NCBI GenBank assembly: GCA_016205045.1 | Contig: JACQJM010000260.1 | Location: 1-19,600 of the forward strand | Source: Elusimicrobiota bacterium | GTDB lineage: Bacteria > Elusimicrobiota > Elusimicrobia > JACQJN01 | Length of the DNA: 19,600 bases | Reading direction: 5' to 3' | Shown here: piece after piece, positions 12,652 through 19,600 of the stretch | Layout of the letters: each line of letters opens with the position of its first letter | How positions within the stretch are numbered: the first letter of the stretch is position 1 | The notes under the pieces: generated by a model | What the model saw: only the letters and a program-made list of their open reading frames with translations | The model's database searches: none | Told to the model about the DNA's origin: nothing | Made by a program: the position numbers and the translations under genes

Positions 12652-15315
12652 ATGAAAAAGCTGATCAAAGGTATCGCAGCAGGATGTTTGGCCGTGGGGC
12701 TGGCTCCGCAGGGTTGGTCTCAGACCACAGTATCCATCATTTCTCCCGCAGATGGGGCGACTATTTCTGGGGTGGTGACCGTGATGGGGACTGCCTCCGA
12801 TTCGATCGGGGTGGCTGAAGTCCAGATCCAGATAGACGCGGCCGCCCCCGTCTTTGCCTCAGGAACAGAGAATTTCAGTTATATTCTGGATACCCGAAGT
12901 CTATCAGAGGGCAGTCACGGCATTAAGGCCACTGCTTTCGGGCTGTCGGAGCACGAAGGGGAACATTCCATCACGGTCACGGTTCGCAATGTGGATTCCA
13001 CACCCCCCTCCGTGACCATCACGTTTCCTCCTGAAGGGGCTACGCTGTCCAGTGCTGATTTAACCGTTCTCGGCACCGCCTCGGATAATGTAGGAGTCAC
13101 CCTGGTAGAAGTCTCAGTAGACAGCGGGGCTTTCGCTTCTGCTTCCGGGACCAACAGTTGGTCTTTCGGTCCAGGTCCTCTGTCCGAGGGTTTTCATACC
13201 GTTGCCGCCAGAGCAAAAGACGCAGCGGGCAACATCAGCCCGCTTTCCTATAGAGACTTCACGATCCGTCTCCCTGACACCACGCCTCCTACGATATCCA
13301 TTACCTCTCCTGCCAATGATTCTACGCTCAGTGGGCCTTTTACGGTTTCGGGTACAGCCGCGGACAACGTGGGGGTGACGAGGGTGGACGTATCGATAGA
13401 TAGTGGATCCTTCACCCTAGCTTCTGGAACCAATAACTTTTCATTCGCGGTAGGCGCTTTGAGTCTCGGCGGCCACCGTATCACCGCTAGGGCGCGGGAT
13501 GCGGCAGGGAATGAGGGATCAAACAGCATTTTGATCAATGTCGTGGCTCCACCGGACACCACGCCTCCTACGGTTGCTATCACTTCCCCGGCCAATGGAG
13601 ATACGGTGTCTGGAACCATTTCTGTGAGTATCTCTGCCACGGATGATGTGGGGGTGACGAAAGTCGAGCTATATAAGGATGGGTCCTTATTGGGGCTGGG
13701 GGCTGCTGGGCTTACCCCAAACTCCTACACAGCATCATGGAATACTCTCCTGGAAAACGATGGGCCTCATAATCTTTTGGCGAAGGCTTACGATGCCGCC
13801 GGCAATATCGGCACAAGCGCTCCCGTTTCTGTGAACGTCAAGAATGAAACACCCCCTCCTCCACCGCCACCTCCCCCGTGCGGTTTCTTGACCGACACTC
13901 TCTCATCTATCAAGGAAATAAGCCTCTCGGGAAAGGCAACTGTGATTGGCTCTGTGCAGTCTGAGGAAGCCTTTGAGGGAAGAGGTAACATCTATGTCTC
14001 TGGGGACGTGACAGCCCCTAGGGTGACCCTGACCGGAAACTCTTCCATCGGAGGGACGGTGATCAACGCCAAGGGAACGATCCCCAGCCCGCCATTTGAT
14101 CTGGCGGCGGCTTTTGCCTCGGCTCAGGCAAACAATAATAACGCATCCATCCCCTCTAAATTTTTTGACAAGAGTAGGGACAAGAGTAGTCTGGATTTGA
14201 ACGGACAGGCTCAGCTGACCCTGGCCGATGGGACATATTATTTTACAGGCATGAATCTGAGCGGCCGGTCCGGACTTTCCGTATCCGGGAAAGTCACCAT
14301 ATTTCTGCAAGGCTCTCTCAAGATCAGCGGTGGAAGCCGATTGAATGAAGGGGGTGCTGAGGGGAGTCTGATGATCTTTATGGATCGCGGGGATGTGGAT
14401 GATTCGGGAAATTCACGGGCTGCCTATAATCTCTACGCTCTTCAGTCCAAGGTAAAAATAACAGGCCGGGGTCAGCTCATCGGCTCCATCGTCGCGAAAG
14501 AGGTTAAAGTCACTGGGGACGGAACGGTTTTGCAGTCCAGCTGTCGAGATACTCAATCACCCACGGTGACCATTGTGTCTCCTAAGGATGGGGCTAGAAT
14601 TAAGAAAAAGAGCCGCGTCCCCGTTAACATTTCGGCTCAGGACAACGTGGCGGTGAGGCGTATCCAGATGTCCATCACGCGGGTCAAGAAGCACGGGCTA
14701 ACCCACAAGAAGTTCAAAAAGTCGGTGTGGATCGTTCCCCCCGCCTCCCGCGCCAGCGTCACACTGGTTTGGAAGGCCAAGAAGAAAGGGGTCTATATCC
14801 TCCAGGCTTTGGCGATAGACACTTCAGGCAATGTGGGCTACTCCAAAGAGGTGCAGGTGAGGGTGGTCAAGAAGAAAGATATGGTGGGAGTGCGTCGGGT
14901 GGGAGACGGGATGACATACCTTTCGGCGGAGGACCGGGCGGATGACGCACAGGAGGATGAGGACACGGACGAGGATGAGGAGATTTTTGACGAGAATGAT
15001 CCTGCGCTTAGTGTTATTGAACCTGGGGAAACGACAGATTCGGGCGATTCAACAAGGTCCAGACCTCTTCTGGTAAGTCCCAACAGCGGTAATCAGGAGC
15101 TCGTGTTTGATGCGGCGGTGTCGGAAGTGAAAGTGATGGATCTCACGGGGCGTGTATTGATGCATCGCAGTCGGGATGGAAACCCGCAGATCCTCATCAC
15201 CGTTCAAGAAGATGGCCGTTTGAGGCTTTCGACTGGGCTTGCCTTGATTCAGATGAAGAGCGATGATGGGGAAAGGGAAACGCTCCAGATGGTTCCTGTG
15301 GTCATTGCCAAATGA
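12652..15315 (+). CDS. Large secreted Ig-like repeat protein with polymer/adhesin-like central domain
   Basis: An 887-residue exported protein, signal peptide MKKLIKGIAAGCLAVGLAPQGWS. Residues about 26-398 hold four Ig-like repeats of about 90-93 residues with the linker DTTPPT[IV].ITSPAN and the motifs TASDNVGVT and ARDAAGN. A run of nine prolines (about 401-409) follows. Residues about 410-640 form a beta-rich domain (KATVIGSV, GNIYVSGDV, GTYYFTGMNLSGRSGLSVSGKVTIFL, QGSLKISGG) similar in style to DUF7305/bactofilin-like beta-solenoids. A fifth, very Lys-rich Ig-like domain spans about 645-735. A Asp/Glu-rich linker lies near 765-785. The last 80 residues (VSEVKVMDLTGRVLMH, LSTGLALIQMK) recall FlgD-Ig or type 9 sorting tails, loosely. 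A cell-surface or matrix role is inferred. Confidence 0.85.
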   Translation: MKKLIKGIAAGCLAVGLAPQGWSQTTVSIISPADGATISGVVTVMGTASDSIGVAEVQIQIDAAAPVFASGTENFSYILDTRSLSEGSHGIKATAFGLSEHEGEHSITVTVRNVDSTPPSVTITFPPEGATLSSADLTVLGTASDNVGVTLVEVSVDSGAFASASGTNSWSFGPGPLSEGFHTVAARAKDAAGNISPLSYRDFTIRLPDTTPPTISITSPANDSTLSGPFTVSGTAADNVGVTRVDVSIDSGSFTLASGTNNFSFAVGALSLGGHRITARARDAAGNEGSNSILINVVAPPDTTPPTVAITSPANGDTVSGTISVSISATDDVGVTKVELYKDGSLLGLGAAGLTPNSYTASWNTLLENDGPHNLLAKAYDAAGNIGTSAPVSVNVKNETPPPPPPPPPCGFLTDTLSSIKEISLSGKATVIGSVQSEEAFEGRGNIYVSGDVTAPRVTLTGNSSIGGTVINAKGTIPSPPFDLAAAFASAQANNNNASIPSKFFDKSRDKSSLDLNGQAQLTLADGTYYFTGMNLSGRSGLSVSGKVTIFLQGSLKISGGSRLNEGGAEGSLMIFMDRGDVDDSGNSRAAYNLYALQSKVKITGRGQLIGSIVAKEVKVTGDGTVLQSSCRDTQSPTVTIVSPKDGARIKKKSRVPVNISAQDNVAVRRIQMSITRVKKHGLTHKKFKKSVWIVPPASRASVTLVWKAKKKGVYILQALAIDTSGNVGYSKEVQVRVVKKKDMVGVRRVGDGMTYLSAEDRADDAQEDEDTDEDEEIFDENDPALSVIEPGETTDSGDSTRSRPLLVSPNSGNQELVFDAAVSEVKVMDLTGRVLMHRSRDGNPQILITVQEDGRLRLSTGLALIQMKSDDGERETLQMVPVVIAK
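13276..13572 (+). repeat. Coding repeat: identical 18-mers at Ig-domain junctions
   Basis: GACACCACGCCTCCTACG occurs at 13276-13293 and again at 13555-13572, exactly 279 bases (93 codons) apart. It encodes the DTTPPT linker, and similarity continues beyond it. This supports domain duplication within the gene. Confidence 0.8.
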
Positions 15316-15330
15316 CGATGATCGCAAAAA

Positions 15331-16911
15331 CTAAGGCTTTCTAGGCTTATCTCGGTTTTTGTCCACAATACAGAAAAAGCCAAAAGGTTTCTGAGATTCA
15401 TTTCTAAGTTGGTGAGTCTGCAGGGAACCCACATATCCGATATCCATCGTTTTTAAAAGAATCTTTTCCTTCTCCCGCGCCAAGATTCCTTTTCCGCGCA
15501 CGCAGATGACCGTGTGGTCATGGACGTGTTTTTCCAAGCTAGTGTACCCCCCCGGTTGAATCTCGAAGTAACGCAGTTCAAAAGAAGTTTTTTCTCCGTT
15601 TTTACCAATCAATTCATGCCGGCTCACTTCACGAAAAGGGAGTTCCTGGGTAGGTTTATACTCCGTGGGAGAGCGGCCCACCCAGTGGAAGCTTTTCTCG
15701 AAAGGAAGATGGTACAAAAGCTCCCGCTTGGCCCCATTTCCAGGAATTTCGCAGGCAGAGGCTAAAGCCGTTTCGGGCGGTTCTAGGCGTTCGCGGAATT
15801 CTTTTTGGATCAGGCTCATAAACTTCTCGGTGGAGCGGCGAAGGTCTTGGGAGTGCATGAGCAGCGCCCCACCGATCAGAAACACGGATGGCTCCCCATA
15901 ATCCTTCATCAATCCAGGTAAGTTCTCTAACCGCATGCCTCCAGCCGGAGAAGGGAAAGAGGGTCGAAGGTTGTCCCAGGGCTCCTGAAGTCTTTGGGCA
16001 ATGGCGAGACACTCTTCGCGCGTCATGGAGAAGCGGCCGCCCACATTGGTGTACACCGAGATATCGGTTCCGATGAGACGAAATATTTTTCCGTAAAGGA
16101 TACTGGGGGGAATGCCGTGGTGGGTGTCCTGAAAGTGTGTGCCCGTAAAAGAAGGGTGGGCCATGATGATCAATGGATATCGAGCCGCGATGGAGCGCAC
16201 GGACTCTAGCCCCATGATCATGGGACAGATCAAAATGCCACGGATACCCTTTTGAACGATGAATTCTAAATAGCGATCCAAATCTTCCAGGGGGGCCGAG
16301 AGGATGGGGAAGTAGAGGGTTTTCCTGCCTGTTCGGGAATTGATTTCCTCTGCCGCATAGTGGCAGGCTTCCGCTCTTTCCCGAAACGCCGCAAAATCCC
16401 GGCTGGGCAGGTTCTGATCATCCTTAATGATGTCCCCGCCCCCCAAGGCGAACTCTTTGACGATCTCGGCCATCTGCTTGACGGGAGTCCCATTGGGCTT
16501 CACCGCGGTGGCCAAGAGCGGCCGTCCAAACACCCCCAGAATTTTTCGGATGCCGTCTATCCCATAATTGGGACCTTTAAAACGAGAAAGAAGATCTTGC
16601 GGGAGATGGAAATCGGTGAGCAACACTCCTTTCTGAATAGAAATATTTCCGTAGATGAGATTGATCAGTTGGGGGAGTTGGAACCCGGAAAGGTGTGTGT
16701 CGTAGCTAAGGCGTACTTCAAAACGATCCTTTTGAGAAGGGACGGGCTCGATCTTTTCAATCTTGCCGATCACGTTTTCCTGGATGTGTGCGGAAAGAGG
16801 GGAATCCTCCGGCACTTCCACCGTCTGCTCAAAGGTGATGTAACGGGTGAACTTTTCTATCTCTTGAGCCGGACAAGTGATGCGGTAATCTACCGTGATT
16901 CGGTTAGGCAT
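15331..16911 (-). CDS. RuBisCO-like protein (form IV) fused to a C-terminal cupin domain
   Basis: 526 residues. Residues 1 to about 380 follow the RuBisCO large-subunit fold: ferredoxin-like N-domain, then barrel motifs GRPLLATAVKPN, GGGDIIKDDQN, MAHPSFTGTH, YTNVGGRF, SPAGGM and FLIGGALL. By eye against true RuBisCO, K175 is kept (K138), K177 is Asn (N140), the carbamylated K201 and D203 are kept (K163, D165), E204 is Gln (Q166), loop-6 K334 is near R293, and S379 is Ala (A323). It cannot be a normal CO2-fixing enzyme. HPSF and NVGGRF are most like the non-phototrophic form IV group, some members of which act in apionate-type sugar-acid catabolism. Residues about 430-515 form a cupin (GGYTSLEKHVHDH; H500-x3-N504). 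The reaction is unknown. Divergent from the DCC/LMF gene, convergent with the Ig-like gene 15 bases away. Confidence 0.88.
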   Translation of the reverse strand: MPNRITVDYRITCPAQEIEKFTRYITFEQTVEVPEDSPLSAHIQENVIGKIEKIEPVPSQKDRFEVRLSYDTHLSGFQLPQLINLIYGNISIQKGVLLTDFHLPQDLLSRFKGPNYGIDGIRKILGVFGRPLLATAVKPNGTPVKQMAEIVKEFALGGGDIIKDDQNLPSRDFAAFRERAEACHYAAEEINSRTGRKTLYFPILSAPLEDLDRYLEFIVQKGIRGILICPMIMGLESVRSIAARYPLIIMAHPSFTGTHFQDTHHGIPPSILYGKIFRLIGTDISVYTNVGGRFSMTREECLAIAQRLQEPWDNLRPSFPSPAGGMRLENLPGLMKDYGEPSVFLIGGALLMHSQDLRRSTEKFMSLIQKEFRERLEPPETALASACEIPGNGAKRELLYHLPFEKSFHWVGRSPTEYKPTQELPFREVSRHELIGKNGEKTSFELRYFEIQPGGYTSLEKHVHDHTVICVRGKGILAREKEKILLKTMDIGYVGSLQTHQLRNESQKPFGFFCIVDKNRDKPRKP

Positions 16912-16925
16912 AAAGGGGAGAATCT

Positions 16926-16931
16926 ATTTTA
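16926..16931 (-). promoter_or_regulatory. Putative -10 box of the RuBisCO-like gene
   Basis: TAAAAT on the minus strand, 14 bases before the ATG. No Shine-Dalgarno lies between them (the gap is pyrimidine-rich). The 77-base divergent region 16912-16988 must serve both this gene and the DCC/LMF gene. Confidence 0.4.
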
Positions 16932-16976
16932 CAAAATCGCCGCAGATCTCGGAAGAAAAGAAGTCTTGAGATTTTC

Positions 16977-16982
16977 TAAAAT
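16977..16982 (+). promoter_or_regulatory. Putative -10 box of the DCC/LMF gene (TAAAAT-N6-ATG)
   Basis: TAAAAT is followed by ATCGCT and then the ATG, with no Shine-Dalgarno. The spacing is identical to acnA and the phosphatase gene. Confidence 0.5.
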
Positions 16983-16988
16983 ATCGCT

Positions 16989-18848
16989 ATGCCCTCTTCA
17001 GCCAGATCTTCTTCCAAGCCCGTGCTGGTTTATGATGGGGATTGCGGGTTTTGTCGGTACTGGGTTCGGCGCTGGCAGTCTTGGACTGGGGATCGGGTAG
17101 AGTACGCTCCCCTTCAAGAGGCGTCCGCGCAATTCCCGGAAATCCCGCGGGAGAAATTCATTGCCGCGGTGCAGTTGATTGAGCCGGGGGGGCAGGTGCG
17201 GAGCGGGGCCGCGGCAGCTTTTCGGTTATTATCTTATGTGCCTGGGTGGGGCTGGGGATGGAATTTGTACCAACGCGTACCGGGCTTTGCGCGGGTGAGC
17301 GAGTGGGTCTACCGGCTCGTGGCGGACCACCGCACTTTTTTCTCGCGGGGAACCTCCCAATATTTCCTAACCCGCTGGTTTTTCTTGCGTGCTCTGGGCC
17401 TGATTTACCTTTGTGCCTTCATTTCCCTGTGGGCGCAGGTGGATGGGTTGATTGGTCACAATGGAATCTTGCCGGCCCAGGATTTCTTAAAGGCGGCCCA
17501 CACCCAGTTCGGAGCGCAGGCCTACCATGCTTGGCCCACGTTGTGTTGGTTGAACTCCAGCGATGCGTTTTTACACGTTCTCTGCGGAGGAGGAGCCTTC
17601 TTATCCCTGCTTCTGGTGGCGGGCGTGGCCCCGGGGCCGATCCTGTTTCTGCTGTGGGCGTTCTACCTTTCTTTGACCGCGGTGGGTCGGGAATTTTTGA
17701 GTTTTCAGTGGGACATCCTTTTATTGGAGACGGGTTTTTTGGCAATGTTTTTTGCGCCCTGGCCGCGTCCTCCGGGGTACCCCGGAGGCAGGCCCTGGAG
17801 GCTTTGGCCTAAATTTTCCCATGAATCTCCTCCTTCTTTGGTGGTGTTGTGGTTGATGCGATGGCTTCTGTTCCGGCTCATGTTCCAGTCAGGCTCCGTG
17901 AAGCTCTTGAGCGGCGATGTATCCTGGAGAAACTGGACCGCGTTGACCTACCACTACGAGACCCAGCCTCTGCCCACTTGGATCGGTTATTACGCCCACC
18001 AACTGCCGGTCTGGTTCCATCGCTTTTCCGTGGGGGTGATGTTCGGCATAGAGCTTGTGGTTCCCTTTCTCATTTTCTTCCCTCGCCGAGTTCGGCTTGT
18101 GGCATGTGCGCTTCTGGCTTTCTTTCAAATCCTGATAGGACTGACGGGGAACTACTGTTTCTTTAACCTGCTCACGCTGGCTCTCTGTCTGCTTCTTTTG
18201 GATGACGCATTTTTGAGGGGAGCCATCCCTAAAAACAGGGCAGCACTTTTTTCTTTTCCGGAACCCTGCCGCCCGCCGAGTTGGCGAGCCTTGCTCGTGG
18301 TTCCCTTGGCGGCCGTGGTTTTATGGTTGAGCGCATTACAGATGTACGGCAGATTTTCGGGAAAATTGCCTTCTGTGGGCATGTCCCTCTACCGAAATCT
18401 TTCTCCCTTCTACCTCACTAACGGCTACGGACTTTTTATGGTGATGACCACGACCCGTCCCGAAATTATCGTGGAGGGAAGCACCGACGGCAAGGTCTGG
18501 ATCGAATATTCCTTCAAATGGAAACCGGGAGACCCTGGCCGCCGTCCTAAATTTGTGGAACCTCACCAGCCTCGCCTGGATTGGCAGATGTGGTTTGCCG
18601 CGCTGGGAAGCTACCAGAACAATCCCTGGTTCATGAATTTTCTGGCGCAAATTTTATTGGGATCTCCGGAAGTTTTGTCTTTGCTGGAGACAAATCCTTT
18701 TCCTCATTCGCCCCCGCGCTACCTGCGTGCTTTGCTCTATGAGTACCACTTCACACCCTTGGCCGAGAAGCATGCTTCCGGCCATTGGTGGAAACGGGAA
18801 CTCAAGGGGCTCTATTGCCCCATTGCTTCCCTAAAATCTGACCCCTGA
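16989..18848 (+). CDS. DCC (DUF393) domain fused to a lipase-maturation-factor-like membrane protein
   Basis: 619 residues. Residues about 10-115 are a DCC-family thioredoxin-like domain: VLVYDGDCGFCRYWVRRW, with the CxxC C19/C22. From about residue 127 it is a polytopic membrane protein with roughly seven to eight hydrophobic segments, matching the lipase maturation factor/HTTM-like family: FLTRWFFLRALGLIYLCAF, FQWDILLLETGFLAMFFAPW, MRWLLFRLMFQSGSVKL, WRNWTALTYHYETQPLPTW and ELVVPFLIFFPRR. The soluble C-terminus carries W/Y-rich motifs (EIIVEGSTDGKVWIEYSFKWKPG, RLDWQMWFAALG, NPWFMNFLAQILLG) typical of the family. Vertebrate LMF1 assists lipase folding in the ER; the bacterial role is unproven, and a redox or folding function at the membrane is inferred from the fused CxxC domain. 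Frame intact. The next gene begins 84 bases after it with its own promoter. Confidence 0.92.
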   Translation: MPSSARSSSKPVLVYDGDCGFCRYWVRRWQSWTGDRVEYAPLQEASAQFPEIPREKFIAAVQLIEPGGQVRSGAAAAFRLLSYVPGWGWGWNLYQRVPGFARVSEWVYRLVADHRTFFSRGTSQYFLTRWFFLRALGLIYLCAFISLWAQVDGLIGHNGILPAQDFLKAAHTQFGAQAYHAWPTLCWLNSSDAFLHVLCGGGAFLSLLLVAGVAPGPILFLLWAFYLSLTAVGREFLSFQWDILLLETGFLAMFFAPWPRPPGYPGGRPWRLWPKFSHESPPSLVVLWLMRWLLFRLMFQSGSVKLLSGDVSWRNWTALTYHYETQPLPTWIGYYAHQLPVWFHRFSVGVMFGIELVVPFLIFFPRRVRLVACALLAFFQILIGLTGNYCFFNLLTLALCLLLLDDAFLRGAIPKNRAALFSFPEPCRPPSWRALLVVPLAAVVLWLSALQMYGRFSGKLPSVGMSLYRNLSPFYLTNGYGLFMVMTTTRPEIIVEGSTDGKVWIEYSFKWKPGDPGRRPKFVEPHQPRLDWQMWFAALGSYQNNPWFMNFLAQILLGSPEVLSLLETNPFPHSPPRYLRALLYEYHFTPLAEKHASGHWWKRELKGLYCPIASLKSDP

Positions 18849-18892
18849 GTTTTCGAGTTGCTGAAAAATTGTGGAACGGGAGAGGGGTATGC

Positions 18893-18898
18893 TAAAAT
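18893..18898 (+). promoter_or_regulatory. Putative extended -10 box of the DUF1579 gene
   Basis: TGC-TAAAAT, an extended -10 element, ends 33 bases before the ATG. Unlike the N6 promoters it leaves a normal leader with a strong Shine-Dalgarno, GGGAGG at 18922-18927. Confidence 0.5.
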
Positions 18899-18931
18899 GG
18901 ACCCCTTACCCATTCCATCAAGGGAGGAAAT

Positions 18932-19543
18932 ATGAATAGAATAATTGTTTTATTGGCGTTTGTTATTGCCCATGGAAACCATGCTTTCGGTGAAGAGAAG
19001 AAGCCTGGCTCTTCCCAAGCTTCTCCGGCCATGACGCAGGAGATGATAGGGAACATGGCCAAGTTTTCCGGTCCCAACGAAAACCACAAACGCTTGGATC
19101 CTTTTATTGGAAGGTGGAATGCGGTCGTCTTGTGGTGGATGGCTCCCACCTCAAAACCCGAGGAGATGAGGGGTATTCATGAAAACCGCTGGATTATGGG
19201 GGGCCGTTTCATGCAGCAGAGAACCAAAGGTGGGACCAAAGACCAACCATTTGAAGGCCTGGGGTTTACCGGGTATGATACGCTTAAGGGAACGTATGTT
19301 TCACTGTGGCTCGACAATATGGGAACCGGCATAATGACGGCCACGGGTGAGTTTGATGCGGCCACTCAAACATTTAATGAAAAAGGGACTATGGGAGATC
19401 CCATGACAGGAGAAAAAGAGAAACCTTTCCGCTCAGAGTGGAAGGTGGCGGATAAAAACCATTTTACCTACACCATGTACACCGCGGTGGCCGATGGCAG
19501 CGAATTTAAGGCCATGGAGATTCAGTACACCCGAGCCCGATAG
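18932..19543 (+). CDS. Exported DUF1579 family protein
   Basis: A 203-residue protein with a signal peptide (MNRIIVLLAFVIAHGNHAFG, probable cleavage before EEKKPG). The mature domain from about residue 45 follows DUF1579: HKRLDPFIGRWNAVVLWW, ENRWIMGGRFMQQR, FEGLGFTGYDTLKGTYVSLWLDNMGTGI, TGEFDAATQTFNEKGT and a C-terminal FTYTMYTAVADGSEFKAMEIQYTR. The family is a small beta-barrel, lipocalin-like fold of unknown function. The start is fixed by the strong GGGAGG and the signal peptide. It is the last gene in the window; the remaining 57 bases show nothing. Confidence 0.9.
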   Translation: MNRIIVLLAFVIAHGNHAFGEEKKPGSSQASPAMTQEMIGNMAKFSGPNENHKRLDPFIGRWNAVVLWWMAPTSKPEEMRGIHENRWIMGGRFMQQRTKGGTKDQPFEGLGFTGYDTLKGTYVSLWLDNMGTGIMTATGEFDAATQTFNEKGTMGDPMTGEKEKPFRSEWKVADKNHFTYTMYTAVADGSEFKAMEIQYTRAR

Positions 19544-19600
19544 ATTAGAACCTATCCGAAAACCCCATTCCGGGCCTGCAACTTCTGCTTCCGGCCTGCG

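Noticed and set aside
15331..16911. Genuine CO2-fixing RuBisCO large subunit
   Set aside because: Metal ligand E204 is Gln, K177 is Asn and loop-6 K334 is not Lys; no small subunit, phosphoribulokinase or carboxysome gene is nearby.
16360..17100. 246-codon plus-strand ORF opposite the RuBisCO-like gene
   Set aside because: It is antisense to a well-conserved barrel domain and runs into the DCC/LMF gene in another frame; its protein shows no domain.

Overview
This 19.6 kb window is ordinary-looking bacterial chromosome with dense genes on both strands. It shows no rRNA, tRNA, transposase or CRISPR. The organism is most likely a Gram-negative bacterium from a poorly sampled lineage. The evidence is a lipoprotein with a haem c site, a probable outer-membrane beta-barrel, many signal peptides, a complete AcnA-type aconitase and few named gene families. 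I cannot place it in a phylum from the sequence alone. Several start codons lie six bases after a TAAAAT- or TATAGT-like -10 box with no Shine-Dalgarno, which suggests that leaderless mRNAs are common in this organism.

Layout. 50-1408 (-): exported alpha-helical protein of unknown function, divergent from acnA at 1487-4177 (+). 4212-5072 (-): exported dual-specificity/tyrosine-type phosphatase, convergent with acnA. 5082-9604 (-): a run of genes that reads, in transcription order, beta-barrel protein, GAF-PAS histidine kinase, TldD metallopeptidase (ATGA overlap with the kinase), PrcB-like protein, and a possible Pro/Ala-rich small ORF or frameshifted tail. 9645-10466 (+): lipoprotein with a C-terminal cytochrome c domain. 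10547-11518 (+): unknown exported protein. 11519-11785: a gene-free stretch packed with long inverted repeats. 11786-12379 (-): excisionase/MerR-type HTH fused to a receiver domain. 12652-15315 (+): 887-aa secreted protein with Ig-like repeats. 15331-16911 (-): RuBisCO-like protein fused to a cupin domain. 16989-18848 (+): DCC (DUF393) domain fused to a lipase-maturation-factor-like membrane protein. 18932-19543 (+): exported DUF1579 protein.

How the genes may work together. The only strong operon signal is the minus-strand cluster, in which kinase and TldD share an ATGA junction. No response regulator sits beside the kinase. The HTH-receiver protein 3 kb away is the only receiver in the window, but no evidence links the two. 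Most other genes look like single units with their own promoters.

The items most worth a second look are the RuBisCO-like/cupin fusion with altered active-site residues, the nested palindrome cluster at 11521-11755, the recurring -10-N6-ATG spacing, and the out-of-frame Pro/Ala-rich reading frame that overlaps the end of the PrcB-like gene.
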